A stretch of 64,000 nucleotides of DNA from the NCBI RefSeq assembly GCF_016859285.1, contig NC_053402.1, positions 25,732,556-25,796,555 of the forward strand. The letters run 5' to 3'. Source of the stretch: Xiphias gladius (lineage: Eukaryota > Chordata > Actinopteri > Istiophoriformes > Xiphiidae). Below are positions 23,305 through 37,052 of this stretch, piece by piece. Every line of letters starts with the position of its first letter. Within the stretch, counting starts at the first letter, position 1. Made by a program: the position numbers and the translations under genes. The notes beneath the pieces were generated by a model. That model was not told the DNA's origin. It ran no database searches and saw only the letters and a list, made by a program, of their open reading frames with translations.

Positions 23305-26300
23305 CAGTAGTAGTAGTAGTCAGTAGTAGTAGTAGTAGTAGCAGTAGTAGTAGCAGTAGTAGTAGTAGTAGTAGTAGTAGTAGCAGTAGTAGTAGTAGTA
23401 GTATCAGTAGCAGTAGCAGTAGTAGTAGTAGTACTAGTAGTAGTAGTAGTAGTAGCAGTAGTATCAGTAGCAGTAGCAGTAGTAGTAGTAGTACTAGAGT
23501 TAACATTAGCATTAGCTCTTATACTTGATATAACACTGCTTTTCATTATTTGATCTGATCCTCTGGTCTGGACCTGGTTTTTCAGGTCTCGGTCTGGTCC
23601 TGGTGGAGTTCGAGTATGAGTACCAGGGTCGGGACGGGGTGCTGGTTTCCATCAAACCCAACGAGCGCTATGTCCTGCTGGCTAAGACCAATGACCACTG
23701 GTGGCAGGTCCGGAGTGACTGCGGCTCCAAGCCCTTCTACATCCCCGCCAAGTACGTCAAGGAGCTGCCTGCAGACTTCCCCTCCCCCTTGGACTTTGTT
23801 GATCCGCCCGGTCCCGAACCAGTGTTGGTTCCTGTGGCCGCACCAGTCCCAGTCCCCGTGCCTGTCCCCGTTCCAAAGACTCTGGAGGAGACCAGCGGGA
23901 CCAGAACCAAACCAGCGGATGAGGTGACAATCCGGCTCAGACCCGATGCCTCCACTGGGTACCGCAAGACTGAGAATCGCATGTCGACGTTTGGAGTTCC
24001 ACTGGACTTCCATGACCTGACGCATATTGTGGCGCCTGCACCGCGGCATCCCGGCAACCCTCCCGCTGGTCCCGCAGAGACTGTGACCATGACAACCAGC
24101 AGGAATACAAACACGGCTGACGGCCTGAGCAAAAAGCAGCCCCACCTGCCGGGGTGCCTGGATGACAAGGACTCTGGGAAATCTCGAGTTCCCAGTTTTA
24201 GTCCAGCAGACCCCCTGCCCACATCCCGGCTCCAAACCCAGCCTATACCGGTGGAGACGCCAGTGGTCCCAGTAGTCCCTGTGGTCCCGGTGGGCCCCGT
24301 AGTCTCACTGGGCCCTGTAGTCCCTCCCCACAATGGCCTCCACGGCATGTCCTCACTGTTGGGAGATTGCCAAGACAACCAGGAACCCAAAATAGAGCCA
24401 GAGGAGGAGGAGGAGGTGGCAGAGGAGGAGATTAGCGCAGAGGAAAGCAGTGAGGAGGGGGAGGATTCACTGAAGGGTGAAGATTCAAACCACATCTATG
24501 AGTCCATCCATGACCTCAACCTGGACCTGGAGGCTCTGGTGGGTGGAAGAGTCAGTCCTGGACGGCCACCTGAACCTGCACCTGTCCCACCCCCCACACA
24601 GGTAAGAGACCTGAGACACTACATCTCAACCAGTACAGGATGTTGGATCCTGGCGTTCGTCAGTCCAAGCTGCAGGTTCCAGAGTGTTTCAGTTTTCCTG
24701 TTTCTCTCACACAGAGTCATTTCAGAAAATCACTTCAGCCTGAGAACAGACAGACAAGGTCAGTCCAGCCGGTTCCCTGATACTTAGCCTGAAGGGTTAC
24801 TGCTTGTGTTTTTCATTACTACCGGAGACTACAACAGGTCACAGTTCAGCCACATGCGGTGACTTGGTTAACGTCATTTTCTTAAGATAGCTCTAGTAGC
24901 TGAGACGTTGATTTGAAGTGTGGAGGTCTGGCCCCTTATTTAATCAGTGAGATCAAGATCTCTTTTGCAAGAGAGACCTGAGTGGAGCCGAGAGAGGGAG
25001 GAATAAATGTAAAATAAACACAACCAGACTGTAAATCATTTATAAATCATTTAATCAGATCTGTTTCACTCCACACTATAACTCATTTTAAGCTAGTTTG
25101 GGCTAAGTTCCCCTGCTGCCGTAAAAATGTGAATTAACTCAACTCAGGTTGAATAATCAGATCAGAGTCTGAGTTTATGAGTTTAGAAAATGCAAAACTT
25201 ACTGAGTTAATTAAACTGAACTGGAGAAACTGTGTTGAGTGAAGGTCAAATATGTAGTTGAATCAACAATAGTTCAGTCTCACTGGCAAACATTAAGATT
25301 TACTTTATGTTCGCAATTTCTCAGAGGCAGTTCTTCATCTGACGATGATGAGCTTCCAGCTGCAGCTGCTGGAGACACTTTGTACCAGAGTCAGTAAAAC
25401 ACACGTCGCATGAACCAGCTTTGGTAAATGACATCAATGTACAGGGACTGAATTCAACGTAAACCTTCGAACCATCGACCTTCCGGTATCTGGACGACCC
25501 GCTCTGCGTCCTGAGCCACAGCCGCCCCAGGCAGCAGCGGAACTTGGGCTTAACTAGTTTAAAATGATTCACAGTGTAGCCTGGGACAGGTCTGAGATCT
25601 GCTCTGTTGAGCGGTGGTTTTACGTTTGATGTTTGTGTTTAAATGTAACTGAATGACTGAAGGACACAAAGAGAGAAACAGATGGAGATGTGCATGGACA
25701 GAGTTAGAGAGGTGAAACTTTATTTGGTAAGTACTGGATTTGATTTGGTGTTATTCAGTGGTTTGTCAGTGCAGCTTTTGTTTTGTGAATATTGTAATGA
25801 GGATGTGAGAAGATATCATTGTTTAAAACAGAGCCAGAGAGACGTCTGTGCTGCGGCTGACTTCTGGCACACAATGAGGAGGAAAGTGATCGTCAATAAT
25901 CAAAATGTATCAACAGAGGTTATCTATATCCATTTTCATAAATGAACTCCGGACACTGTCCAGCTTTCGCTCTTTCAAACATGCAGCACTCAACCGGAGA
26001 GTCTCACCTACTGGAAATGCTCCGCGTGGTTTAGGCGTGGGGTGGCGCCGGGGTGGAGCGTGCAGGAAGCAGGATAGAAGCGTCATCAACGCGCCCACTC
26101 GCTCGCTGTGAACTCTCCGGACAATGACCTGCTCTATTCACACATGGTACCAGTCGGACATTACACGGACTTTGTACCTGGGAGCTGGCGGCGCCAAGTC
26201 CGCTTAATGTCGGGTCCAACTGATTGGGACAGTTGGGTTCTCACGTGCAGCTCCTCTGGGTTGAGTCTAGAAAAGTTCAGGGTCGCAGTGCATGTGGTGT

Positions 26301-29300
26301 GGGAGTTCAGTCAGAGGCTGCACATCTTTTTACAAAATAAAAGCCCTGTCCAGCATGTCATTTCCTGCAGCGTCGACACAGGAAGCACAGAGAAGAAAAA
26401 GAAAAAGCTGTTTCCTCTTTATTCTCATCAGAGCACAACCACCACTGACCTCTGACCTCTGACCTCCAGACCTGCAGTAAACGGTTCCTTTTCATTTTAT
26501 TAATATTACTATATAAGTTTCAATCATTGATGAATCATTTATATTATTATTTACTCATCATTTACAATTAGAATTCAGTGTTTGCGTGGGTCTGGTGATG
26601 TCAGAGCAGGATGTGATGAGGTCGGCAGGATGTAGTGACGTCACAGTCGGCAGGATGTGTTCAGGGTCAGACAGGAAACTGCGAGAGGATGACGCTGCAG
26701 CGTCACCTGCAGGACGAGAGACAGGAAATGTAGTAACCTGACACGGCTGTGTGTACTTTTACTTCTATCTTTGTGGGGACATATTTGAGTTGTAGATCTT
26801 AAAAAACTGAGGACATTTTGTCCTGTCCTCACACCTCCAAAGGCCTGTTTGAGGGTTCAGACCTGGTTTTAGGGATCAGGTTAAAATCAGGTTTAGGTTA
26901 GGGTTAGGGCTAGGGACTAGGGAATGCACTATGTCAGTGAGAGTCCTCACAGTGATAGAAGTACAAGTTTGTGTGTGTTTGAGAACTAGTCTGACTGGTT
27001 TGTAACTGAGACTGATCCTGTCTCACATATTAGCTCTGTGTAAAGTTTGGTGACAAAGAAACTCTTCAACTACAAAAGACTGAAACAGATAAATAAGTGA
27101 ATAGATAGATAGGTAAGTTATCTATTTATTTAGAGAGATAGATAATCTCTCTAAATAGATAATGTCTCACTGCTGAATATTTTCTGTTGAAACACTGAAA
27201 GTAATTGAAGTGGCAGATTAAAGCTCTGAAATGAACTGAAACATCAGTGAAAGTGAAGGTGATACACTTTACAATCTTGATAATTTACCGTTGGAGAGCT
27301 GAACACCAGTATCAGTTACACAATAATCAGATGAATTGATTATTGATTTAAAGCAGCATCCCAGTCAACCTGACTGTGTGAGATAAATTGGGACAGTAAA
27401 AGTTTTAAGCATAAAAACAACTCATAGCAGCGAGTCAACGAATCAAAAATGCTAAACAGTCGGACACAGTTGTTAATCATGTGTAGGTGAGGTGTCAGCT
27501 GAAGCGTCTGACTGAATGAAGCCGAAGTGACGTTCAGGTGTTAGTCGTGTGTAGGTGAGGCGTCAGCTGAAGCGTCTGACTGAATGAAGCCGAAGTGACG
27601 TTCAGGTGTTAGTCGTGTGTAGGTGAGGCGTCAGCTGAAGCGTCTGACTGAATGAAGCCGAAGTGACGTTCAGGTGTTAGTCGTGTGTAGGTGAGGCTTC
27701 AGCTGAAGCGTCTGAATGAATGAAGCCGAAGTGACGTTCAGGTGTTAGTCGTGTGTAGGTGAGGCTTCAGCTGAAGCGTCTGACTGAATGAAGCCGAAGT
27801 GACGTTCAGGTGTTAGTCGTGTGTAGGTGAGGCTTCAGCTGAAGCGTCTGACTGAATGAAGCCGAAGTGACGTTCAGGTGTTAGTCGTGTGTAGGTGAGG
27901 CTTCAGCTGAAGCGTCTGACTGAATGAAGCCGAAGTGACGTTCAGGTGTTAGTCATGTGTAGGTGAGGCGTCAGCTGAAGCGTCTGACTGAATGAAGCCG
28001 AAGTGACGTTCAGGTGTTAGTCACATGTAGGTGAGGTGTCAGCTGAAGCGTCTGACTGAATGAAGCCGAAGTGACGTTCAGGTGTTAGTCGTGTGTAGGT
28101 GAGGTGTCAGCTGAAGCGTCTGACTGAATGAAGCCGAAGTGACGTTCAGGTGTTAGTCGTGTGTAGGTGAGGTGTCAGATGAAGTGAACTGTGGACTCAG
28201 CTAAGATGAAGAAGGGTTTTTAAAGATGGAGCTAAAACCATTTCTTTTTCATATTATTTTTTTAAGTTTTATTTCATCTTTGTTTTGTGCGTGTGGGGCA
28301 CAGTAGGGGCCAACGGGGGCCCCAGGGAGGGTTAATCCACTGGTTATTCATGTTTAGGGTACAGCCCTGCCTGGCTTCCTCTGGGGAGTAAAAACTGGGA
28401 ACAAGTGATTGAGGTGATGGAGACAGGTTTTGTGGGGAGCCAGCAGGTGGCAGCAGCATGTTGTCATGCTTCCGTTTCTTCCGCAATTCCATCAGACTGA
28501 AGAACGTTTCTGGCTCCATGATGGATCGGGCTTTTATCAGCTGATGTTACGGTTGTACTGAGCTCACTGCTTTAAAACTCTTCACACAGTTTCTCTCACA
28601 TCCAAAACACCCAGTCGCACTATTGCAACAACTCACTTGATCCACAACAGGATCAACAAGACACGTCATTACTCAGAACACACTGACCTGAAACACACTA
28701 TGAACAGGCATCAGTAGGCTACAGTGCGGATCACTGCTGTCTGTCAAGCAGGTTTTAATTGGTCATTTATTTATCTATTGATTTATTTACTCAGTATAAC
28801 CATGACTCCATTAGAACAAACAGAAGAGCCTTCACTTCTTCACTGCATGAACGGTGCTGCCTGACAGTCTCACAGATATTGACCTGATATTAGCAGAAAT
28901 GAACCGGAAATTGACCAGAAAATGACCAATAACGCCCCAACGTGCTTCAATCAAAGGTACAGACACGTATAGAACAGCTACAGGTAGAGAAAAACAACAG
29001 CACTGGTCAACCCTGTTGTGGAGATCTTGCTGGTTATTGGTCAACTCGTCAGTGAAGAAAGTGTTCAGGAGCCCAAGATGTGTTACGCTGAAACTATTTA
29101 TTGAAGCTCGGCCGAGGAGAGTGGAAAAATGATCAATCCAAGTTTACGTGCATCATGCCGTCTCCATCCTGAAGCTCGGCCCCCTGTGCTCAGTCTTTTA
29201 ACGCCTACAGATTACGCCACGCCCAGAAATGGTGGAGCTCGATGCCTCCACAGTTTGTGGAGTTAGTCTATTGGTTCGCTCTTCTGTAAACAGGGAAATG

Positions 29301-30556
29301 ATTTTACCTGATTGAGCTCAGATCACGTTGCATGTAACCTTCAGTAAAACGCCAGCGCATCCTGGTCTGGAGCAGCTGGTATCTGGCTATGCCCATGGAT
29401 TCTAGCAGACCTCAATCTACGGCGTCTAGGCAGGCAAGAACGGCCATCTCCTCCACCTTGGCTACTACAGCAACGCTGCTTCACTTTTATCAGAACGGCT
29501 CGGTTTTCCCCAAATAACCTCAGACAGCAGGGGAGGAGACAGTGTGTCTTTCAGTACGATTCGTTGCTGTTTCGCCTACGACCTCAAGGCCCATGCTTGA
29601 CCCAATAGAAAATTCCCTGTCTCCTGCATTTGTCCACAAGTTCTGATCCATGAGGAGGACAGTTCCTCTGTGGGGCTGAGGGATGGAGAGTGAGGTGGAA
29701 GGAAAAGTGGCTCCACCCTGGGATGGACTGTAAACCAGTCTGTGACTGGGAGAGAACAGTGAAACACCACATCGTCCCAGACAGTTACCAACTGTTGTGG
29801 ATTCAGCCTCACCTGCCCCCTTTCCTCACCTGGAACAGGTCTTCATAGACACCACTAAGGGATGAAAGCAGGCCTCGGTTTTTATGCATTTTTAACATTT
29901 CTTATGTCTTTTTAGATGTAGATGTAGGCGACTGCAGCAAATGTCTGATTTACAGTCATTTTGGTTCTGCTGTAGGTTTTGGACGGAACTTTAACAGTTT
30001 TTGCAACAGTGTGTGAACACTTGTAAAATGGGCTGAAAATCCACAGAGATTTGGTGGTGGAGGGAGAAAACAGTTGGTCGGTGAATTCATTTTGTGTCAA
30101 AGCAGTGGACAGGGACGCACAGTTTAGTGCAGACTGATGCTGCTGTGTCGACAGTGGGAAGAGCTTTAAAAAGTGAACTCAGTGAAATGAGAGTGAGCAG
30201 CTGTGAAAAACTGTGAGCACTGATACAGTCTTCTATTGATGACATTTTGTGAATTTGCTTGTTAAACCTGTGACTGGAGCTGCACCTGTAGAGCAGCAGA
30301 CACTGGGTGATAACTTTACTCGTGTTTTTTCTTTTGCAGTCGTAGTTTAAACTCTGTGGAAGAGACTTGTGGATAAAACGACTCATTACTTGGACTTTAA
30401 AGTAAAACATTTTGTACTTTGCTGTAGAAATGTAGACAAAATGATTTTAGTCACAGGAAGATTTTGTCAGTGTGTTTATGAGCAGTTTGTAAAATGTTTC
30501 CTGAACACAGAAACAACCAGCAGCTCCCTGTGGACCTGATGTTACTGATACTGTTC

Positions 30557-30624
<68 letters not shown>

Positions 30625-33600
30625 GTGCGTGCCTGTGTCTGTGTGTGTGTGTGTATACTTGTATGGCTATACATTGTCAGGACCAGTTTGAGTTTTAGAC
30701 CTTATGGAGTTTTGTCCAGTCCTCAAACCTTCAAAGGGCTGTTTGAGGGTTCAGACCTGGTTTTAGGGACCAGGTTAGAATCAGGTTTAGGTTAGGGTCA
30801 GGGTAAGGGGCTAGGGGTTGTGTGTGTGTGTGGGTGTTTACTGGATAATCAAGTTGTTTTGAACATGTGACTGAAACAACATTTAAATTCAGTAAAATGC
30901 CGAAAACAAACAAACGCTTGATAGGACAAACAACGTTCCAGGAGTCCTCCAACAGGATCCATGAATGTTTAAGCAGGTTTAAGGAGATCTTGAGTACGTT
31001 CTAGGGTCCTGCAGGTGGTTCCAGGAGTCCATGAAAAAGTTTTGCGAATCAGTGAAGAGGTTTTAGGTGTCCTTCATGAGGCTCTAGTGGGCTATGAGTC
31101 AGTGAGTACAACCTGCAGAGAGGCGGGGGGGGGGGCTACAGCCTGCAGACAGGCGGGGGCGGGACTACAGCCTGCAGACAGGCGGGGGCGGGACTACAGC
31201 CTGCAGAGGAGATCTGCAGCCTGACAACAAGAAACTCAGTTACAGTCGGACTAGCAACAAAGAATTAGAAAGCTCTCCGACTCGTCTCTAATGGAGTTTG
31301 ATTCTGGATACACTTTAACAATACAGAGGCATTATGGGTAAGTCCACAAATCCCGAATTCAACTGTTGATTAAAGTTAATGGTTTAAGTCTCATTAACTC
31401 TCATTGAAATGTGATGAGTGTTCTGAAGTGTCTGCAGGTGAATTTCCGTAAAAACAGACAGAAACTGGTGGATGTTTGCAATATGAATTCACTCATGTAG
31501 ACCCGAAGCTGTGAAGTAGAATAAAGTAGAAAAAAACTCTCTGCTCTCAAACACTAATTGTAGTTTATGGACTAAAACATGAAAATTCTCCGGTTTGGTC
31601 CTTTAAGGCGAAGACTGGAAGCGTTTCAGAGTAAGAGCTGATCTGTGGTCACCTGACAGGAAATTAAGTGTGTTCAGGTTAATGTGAAACTGCGGTGTTA
31701 TTGTGTAGTTTGACCTCTGACCTCTGACTAACCGTCTGTTAAACGTTCCGAGGAGACGCAGCCGATCCTGGACTCATCTGGTCTGTATGTTTACATATGC
31801 CGTACCGTCGAGGGTGTAGCCGATGGCGTGTGACGGGCGTAGAAATAGCCACTCGCCTGTTGCATTCTGTGTAACACTGTAAAGACGAACTCTCCATACA
31901 ACTAATTCATGTGAATCACACACTGTTGCAGAAATTGCTCTTGTCGGGCCTCAGCACTGACAGAGTCAATTTTACACGTGATCGTTTGCATTAAAATGTG
32001 GAGTTGAAGATTTTACTAATTATATTCTAAGATTCATCTGCCATCAGTTGTTTTTACGAGAATCCTGCATTAGTGGAATTCATGAAGCCTTTCGCTTAAA
32101 GACGTAACTCATTTAGGTCTCCAGTGCAAACTCACTTCATCTCTAGATATTTTAAAGGTATTTGTAATCAAACATTTGAATTATGGGTGAAAGAAACAAT
32201 GAATCATGATATCATGCTGAGGTGCGTTTGTTGTTGCACAGGATTCATTTACTCCCTATTGTTTTTGTGTGTGTGTGTCTGCGTGTGTGTGTGTGTGTGT
32301 GTGTTTATAAAACATAGGAGGAGTACTTCCTGTCGGTCGGCAGCTGGCTCCACCCAGAGACAGAGAGATTGTCACTGTTACTGAGGACTCAGGGAAAAAA
32401 AAAGAGTCTACAAAACATCATAAAACAGTGAAAAATGTCCATCCAGTGTGATGTCTTCAAATGTCTCATTTTGTCCCAAAACCAAACAGATTCAGTTAGT
32501 GTGATAGGAAACAGAGAAAAACCGAAAATCCCTACAATTTAGAAGCTGGCACTGTGAGAAGGTGGGGCCAGTGAATCTCAGGCTCGCGGTGGTCATTACT
32601 GAAAATAAGTGGAATAAATCCATCAGTGCTGCAGCCTGAGAGAAAACCGAAAACCCTCTTCTTCTTCTGATCAGAACATCTTTAACTCTCTCTGTCCAGC
32701 TGCCAGACATCACACAGCATCGTGTCTCTGTCCATAAACTGTCCTCTTATGTCTGAATGAAGCTGTGGGGAGCACTGATGTAAAAGTGTCCTCTGTCCTA
32801 ATGACACAAGGCATCTCTCCAACGCAAACGTTGATGAAACTGCAGCTGTAAAGACAAAGATGTGCCGTGGTCTTCCAGGCGGACCACGTTTCAGACCCGA
32901 TCTGCTGCCTGGACATAAAGTGTTGGTTAAACATCAACTTTGACCTGATGGACTGTCCTTTTAAATTCCCAGGTCTAACCCTCTCTCTCTCTCTCTCTCC
33001 CTCTGTCTCTCTGTAGGACCCCAGTTTGCTCGACCATAACTCGCCCATCTACGCCAACGTCTCCTCTCTGAAGAAAACGTCTCTCCCTCAGATCTCTGTC
33101 CCCTGCTCCGCCCCCATACCACCACCTCCAACTGACCCCGCCCCCTCTGCTATAGACCACACCCCCTCCCCGTCAGCCTCCTCCTCTGGCAGGATAAGCC
33201 CCGCCTCCCCCCTCAGCCCACAGGACGAGTGGCAGGTAAAGTGACCTCTGACTTCTGATAGGTCCAGTGTTTTATTTATACTTTCACATCTTTATGAAAG
33301 TCGGTTTGAGCACTGAAAAAGAGTTTGACTGGCAACTGAGATAGAAGCACTGAAAGAAACTAAAGTGGCTGATAAGATTTAAGGAAAGAGAGGAGAGACA
33401 GTGGCAGCTGAGACGGGAGCACTGAAAGATATAGAAGTGAAGGGAAAATTAAACACTGGAAGAAGTGGAAATGAAATCAGTTGAGACCTCAGCTCTGAGG
33501 TAAATTGAAGTGGCAGATGAAATTAAACGATTGAAAGACGCTGAAAGTAAAAGAATCTGATATGGGAAATGGAATTTAAGGAGTTAATAACGTTGAAAGA

Positions 33601-36600
33601 AACAGAGGCTGAAAAATTGGGGAAAAAACGGAAGCGGACAGATGAAATTTAAGGAGTGAAAGATGTCGAAGTGGAAGTTTAGTCAGTAGAGTTGAAAGAA
33701 TTGGAAATGGCAGATGAAATAAGAGGACCGAGAGAAGTGATGTGGCGGCAGTTTAGACAGACAAACCGAAAGAAAACGAAGTGGTAGGCATCATTTAGTG
33801 AGTGAAAGATGGAGTGGAAATAAAGAAAAAAGCACTGACAGACATTGAAGAAGTGGATGAATTTTTAGGACCCAAGTCAGTTGAAGTGACAGTTCTGACA
33901 GAAGCACTCAAAGAAATTAAAGTGGCAGATGAAATACAAGTACCAAAAGAAGTTGATGTGGTACAAAAGTAATGAATGAAAGTGGTAGACTAAATTTAAG
34001 GAAGAGAATGAGTTGAAATGGCAGTTGAGACAAAAACACAGAAAAAATCAAGGGGACAGGTGAAATGCAAGCACCGAAAGAAAACTGCAGGGAAGATTAA
34101 ATTTAAGAAGTGATAAAAGATGAAGCAGAGGCCGAAAAAATCGAAAGAGGTCGAAGTGGACGAGCCCCGTGATAGACTGACTGGGATTGGCTCCAGGCCC
34201 CCCACAACCCTCAAGGATAAACAGTATAGCTAATGGATGGATGGGTGAAGCAGACAGATGAAAATTAAGTGCTGAGAGAAGTTGAGGTGACGGCTGAGAC
34301 AGAGGCACAGATAGAAAATTGAAAGAGGCAGATCAGATTTAAACCTTGAAGAATTTGCAGTTCAGGCAGAAGTAACAAGTTAAACGGAAGCGTCAGAAAA
34401 TTAAAGCACAAGTTAATGTGGTCGTTTAGACGGAAACACTCATGTAAGTGAAGGACTGAAAGAAGCTGAAGAGTCGGTTTAGTGAAAGAAACATGACATT
34501 ACAAATTTCTTTATATTTTCATCATATATATATTATATATTATATTTATAATTATATATTTTTATTTTTATTTTACTTGGATATGTGGTCCATATTAAAT
34601 GTATTTTTCCTTCTTAATTTTAATGTTATTGTCCTCCTGATGCCGTTGTTGATGGCTGTCAAAGCGTTTACATTTTACTTTGTTTTTTATTTATATATAT
34701 ATATTTACATAACATTATATATGTTTTGTCAAATTTTACAAGAGTTCTTTATGCTCTGTATCAGTTTTTTGTCGCAGCTTTCGTTCTAATATTCTTATTT
34801 GCGTATTTCTGTGTTTAGATTTCAAACTTTGTTCAATTTACATTCAGTTTAAATTCACTTCTTCTCTCCTGTGTCCTCCGTTCATGTTGCTGCAGCTCAC
34901 AGGTAATCAAAGTTTAATCAGATGTAATCTGAGCTGTTCAGGTTTGTTCCACAGAGATCGAATGAACAGTTAAAGCTCATGTGTTGCTGAGGAACAGGTG
35001 ACGGTTCACTGCCTTGCTCAAAGACACTTTAGCAGGACTCGTGTCCTGATATTTAGACTGAGCGGTTTTCTGAGTTTTAACAGCCAGTGACTGTCAATGA
35101 AACCGTGGTCAGAAAACTGGAGTCTAGGTCATTTTTTATAGTTAAGGAAAATTCTCAAAATGTCCATTTCTGATGTGAAGTGGGACTCAGGTAATTGAAG
35201 TCGTGAGCCCGGTTGCTAGGTGACTGTTTACAAAAATGTTTTTTTTTAAAATTAAAACAATGGGGTTTTTTTGGGTATTTTCTTGTATCATGTTCAGGAA
35301 TGGGAGAAGAAAAGACAACAAATGATGGACAGAGGGTGTAAAAGATAAAATGATATAAAAAATAAATATCGGATGAAGGTTGTTCATGCATATACATCAT
35401 AAATAGATATACTGTACCAGCAGCGGGCGAGATTAAACCTGAACAGCTCCAACTACATCTGAATAATAGCAAATGCATATGTTATTTATTAAAATAAAAA
35501 TATTAGATTAATTAGCAATTAAGTACAAAAAAGAAATGTAAGATTTCATCACAAACTTTCCATTCATGAAGTTGTGAAACCACATTGGTGATTGACCTCT
35601 TCATACGAACACGGTAAACAAGAGTGCACCTGAACGCACCATCAGCTGGCCTGCTGGATTCTGCTGAGTAGAATCGAACTCTACTGTGTTGTTTACAACA
35701 CGCTGACTTGTCTCCCGTACAAATAAACTTCTTTCGTCCAGGTGCACACAGATCAGCACAGCGGGAAGGTGTTTTATTACCATCCTCTGACCAGACAGAC
35801 CACCTGGTCCGACCCCCGCAGCCCCCCGCCCCCGCCTGCTGGAGACATGGACCAGTCCAAGGGGACGGAGGGGGGACAGCTGACCTCCCCCTCGCCTCTG
35901 CTCTCCCCTGCCTCCTCCCAGGTACAAAACAGCAGAAACACAAACCTGTTCGTATTTGTAACCGACATTTATTTATTGTTTAACTTATCGTAGAACAATC
36001 TGTTCTGCACGGCTGCGGCATCAGGCACTAATTAGAGCAGTAGTTAAATTAAAGCTATTACAAGCCCTCTGTTAAAAGCCATTCACTGAGATGATGGCAC
36101 AGCTGTCACAAACGCCCCCTGGCTGTGGCTGTGAGACACAAATATTCATGAAATAAATTAGAGGTAAGGAATGGCATCAACCTAAACTGTCAGCTGTGTA
36201 AACTGAGCTGGACCTTATGTACAGAGGAATAATGTTCCTATTCCATTACCTCATTAAACACTGCTTGTTTGGTAGTTGTCAGTTGTTAGTAAATAAAGTT
36301 AAGTGAGCTGCTCCGTGGAACACTGACGTCCTTCTCCTTCCTCTCAGGGGTCTTGCGGTTGGGAGCAGCTGGTGGACGAAGTCTCAGGCAGATTTTACTA
36401 TTACAACCGCTCCACGCGAGCCACGTCCTGGACTGCACCAGAGCTGCTCTCCCCCTCCTCCCCCTCTCCCCCCCCTGGATCTACAGCCGACAGGAAGCAT
36501 GATGACGGCCCGGTACGATGCTGAGAGAAGTCTGGATTAAATCTGATTTAAAATCAGTGGCGTCAGAACAGAACGCAGGGATTGTAGACAGATTAATTGT

Positions 36601-37009
36601 AAAGAGGAATGATGCTAAACGTACAGTTTGTAGGCGCTGCCATGTGAAGCAGCTTTCAGTCAACATAACAAACCTTATTTTTATTTACAGCAGCATCAGG
36701 TGAAACTCACATAACTTTTAAATATTTCTCAGGACTTTCCTGAAGAACAGTCAAGTGTTTTAAGGACAAAAGGAACCAAACTCCCTTCATTTTATTATCA
36801 AAAACCGGTCAGGCTATCACCTTTAAGGTCAGCGATAGAAGGTGATGCTATGACTTAAGGATTATTTAGGATAATATTATTACATTGAAGAGGTGGATTT
36901 TCTTTTATAACTGTTGTTTATTTGATTAAACTGAAGCCTCCGCTGCCAGAGGAAGATTATCCTGTAGACAGACCAAAGGACCACAGCAACTCTGTCTTTA
37001 CAACGGTAC

Positions 37010-37052
<43 letters not shown>

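Larger units (their letters stand above)
24602..33016 (+). other. arhgap27: arhgap27 intron 2 (8.4 kb), repeat-rich
   Basis: No coding exon was found. It contains a 'gatctcttttgcaagagaga' dispersed fish repeat near 24,950, a second perfect CRE at 26,636-26,643, dispersed (CA)n-linked repeats, the 68-bp minisatellite, transposase debris near 29.6 kb, a 29-bp GC-rich minisatellite and a hAT-like MITE remnant near 32.45 kb. A relatively CpG-rich patch at 26,010-26,240 could be an internal promoter, without other support. Confidence 0.7.

Noticed and set aside
22842-23546. Long open frames with poly-Ser, poly-Val, poly-Leu, poly-Thr or poly-Tyr on both strands
   Set aside because: They are translations of the intronic GTA/GCA triplet repeat. 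Every phase is open because the repeat contains few stops.
23582-24495. Minus-strand open frames of 217 and 252 codons opposite arhgap27 exon 2
   Set aside because: They are shadows of the GC-rich SH3/linker exon. The plus-strand frame has SH3 motifs and splice sites; the minus-strand frames show no family features.
27481-28189. Regular repeat resembling a CRISPR array
   Set aside because: Units are contiguous 68-bp tandem copies without unique spacers, and the context is an intron of a vertebrate gene.
28274-28519. Minus-strand 81-codon frame containing FFSLMELRKKRKHD
   Set aside because: I could not link it to a known gene or transposase, and it has no splice or promoter support. It may be mobile-element debris, but the evidence is too thin to annotate.
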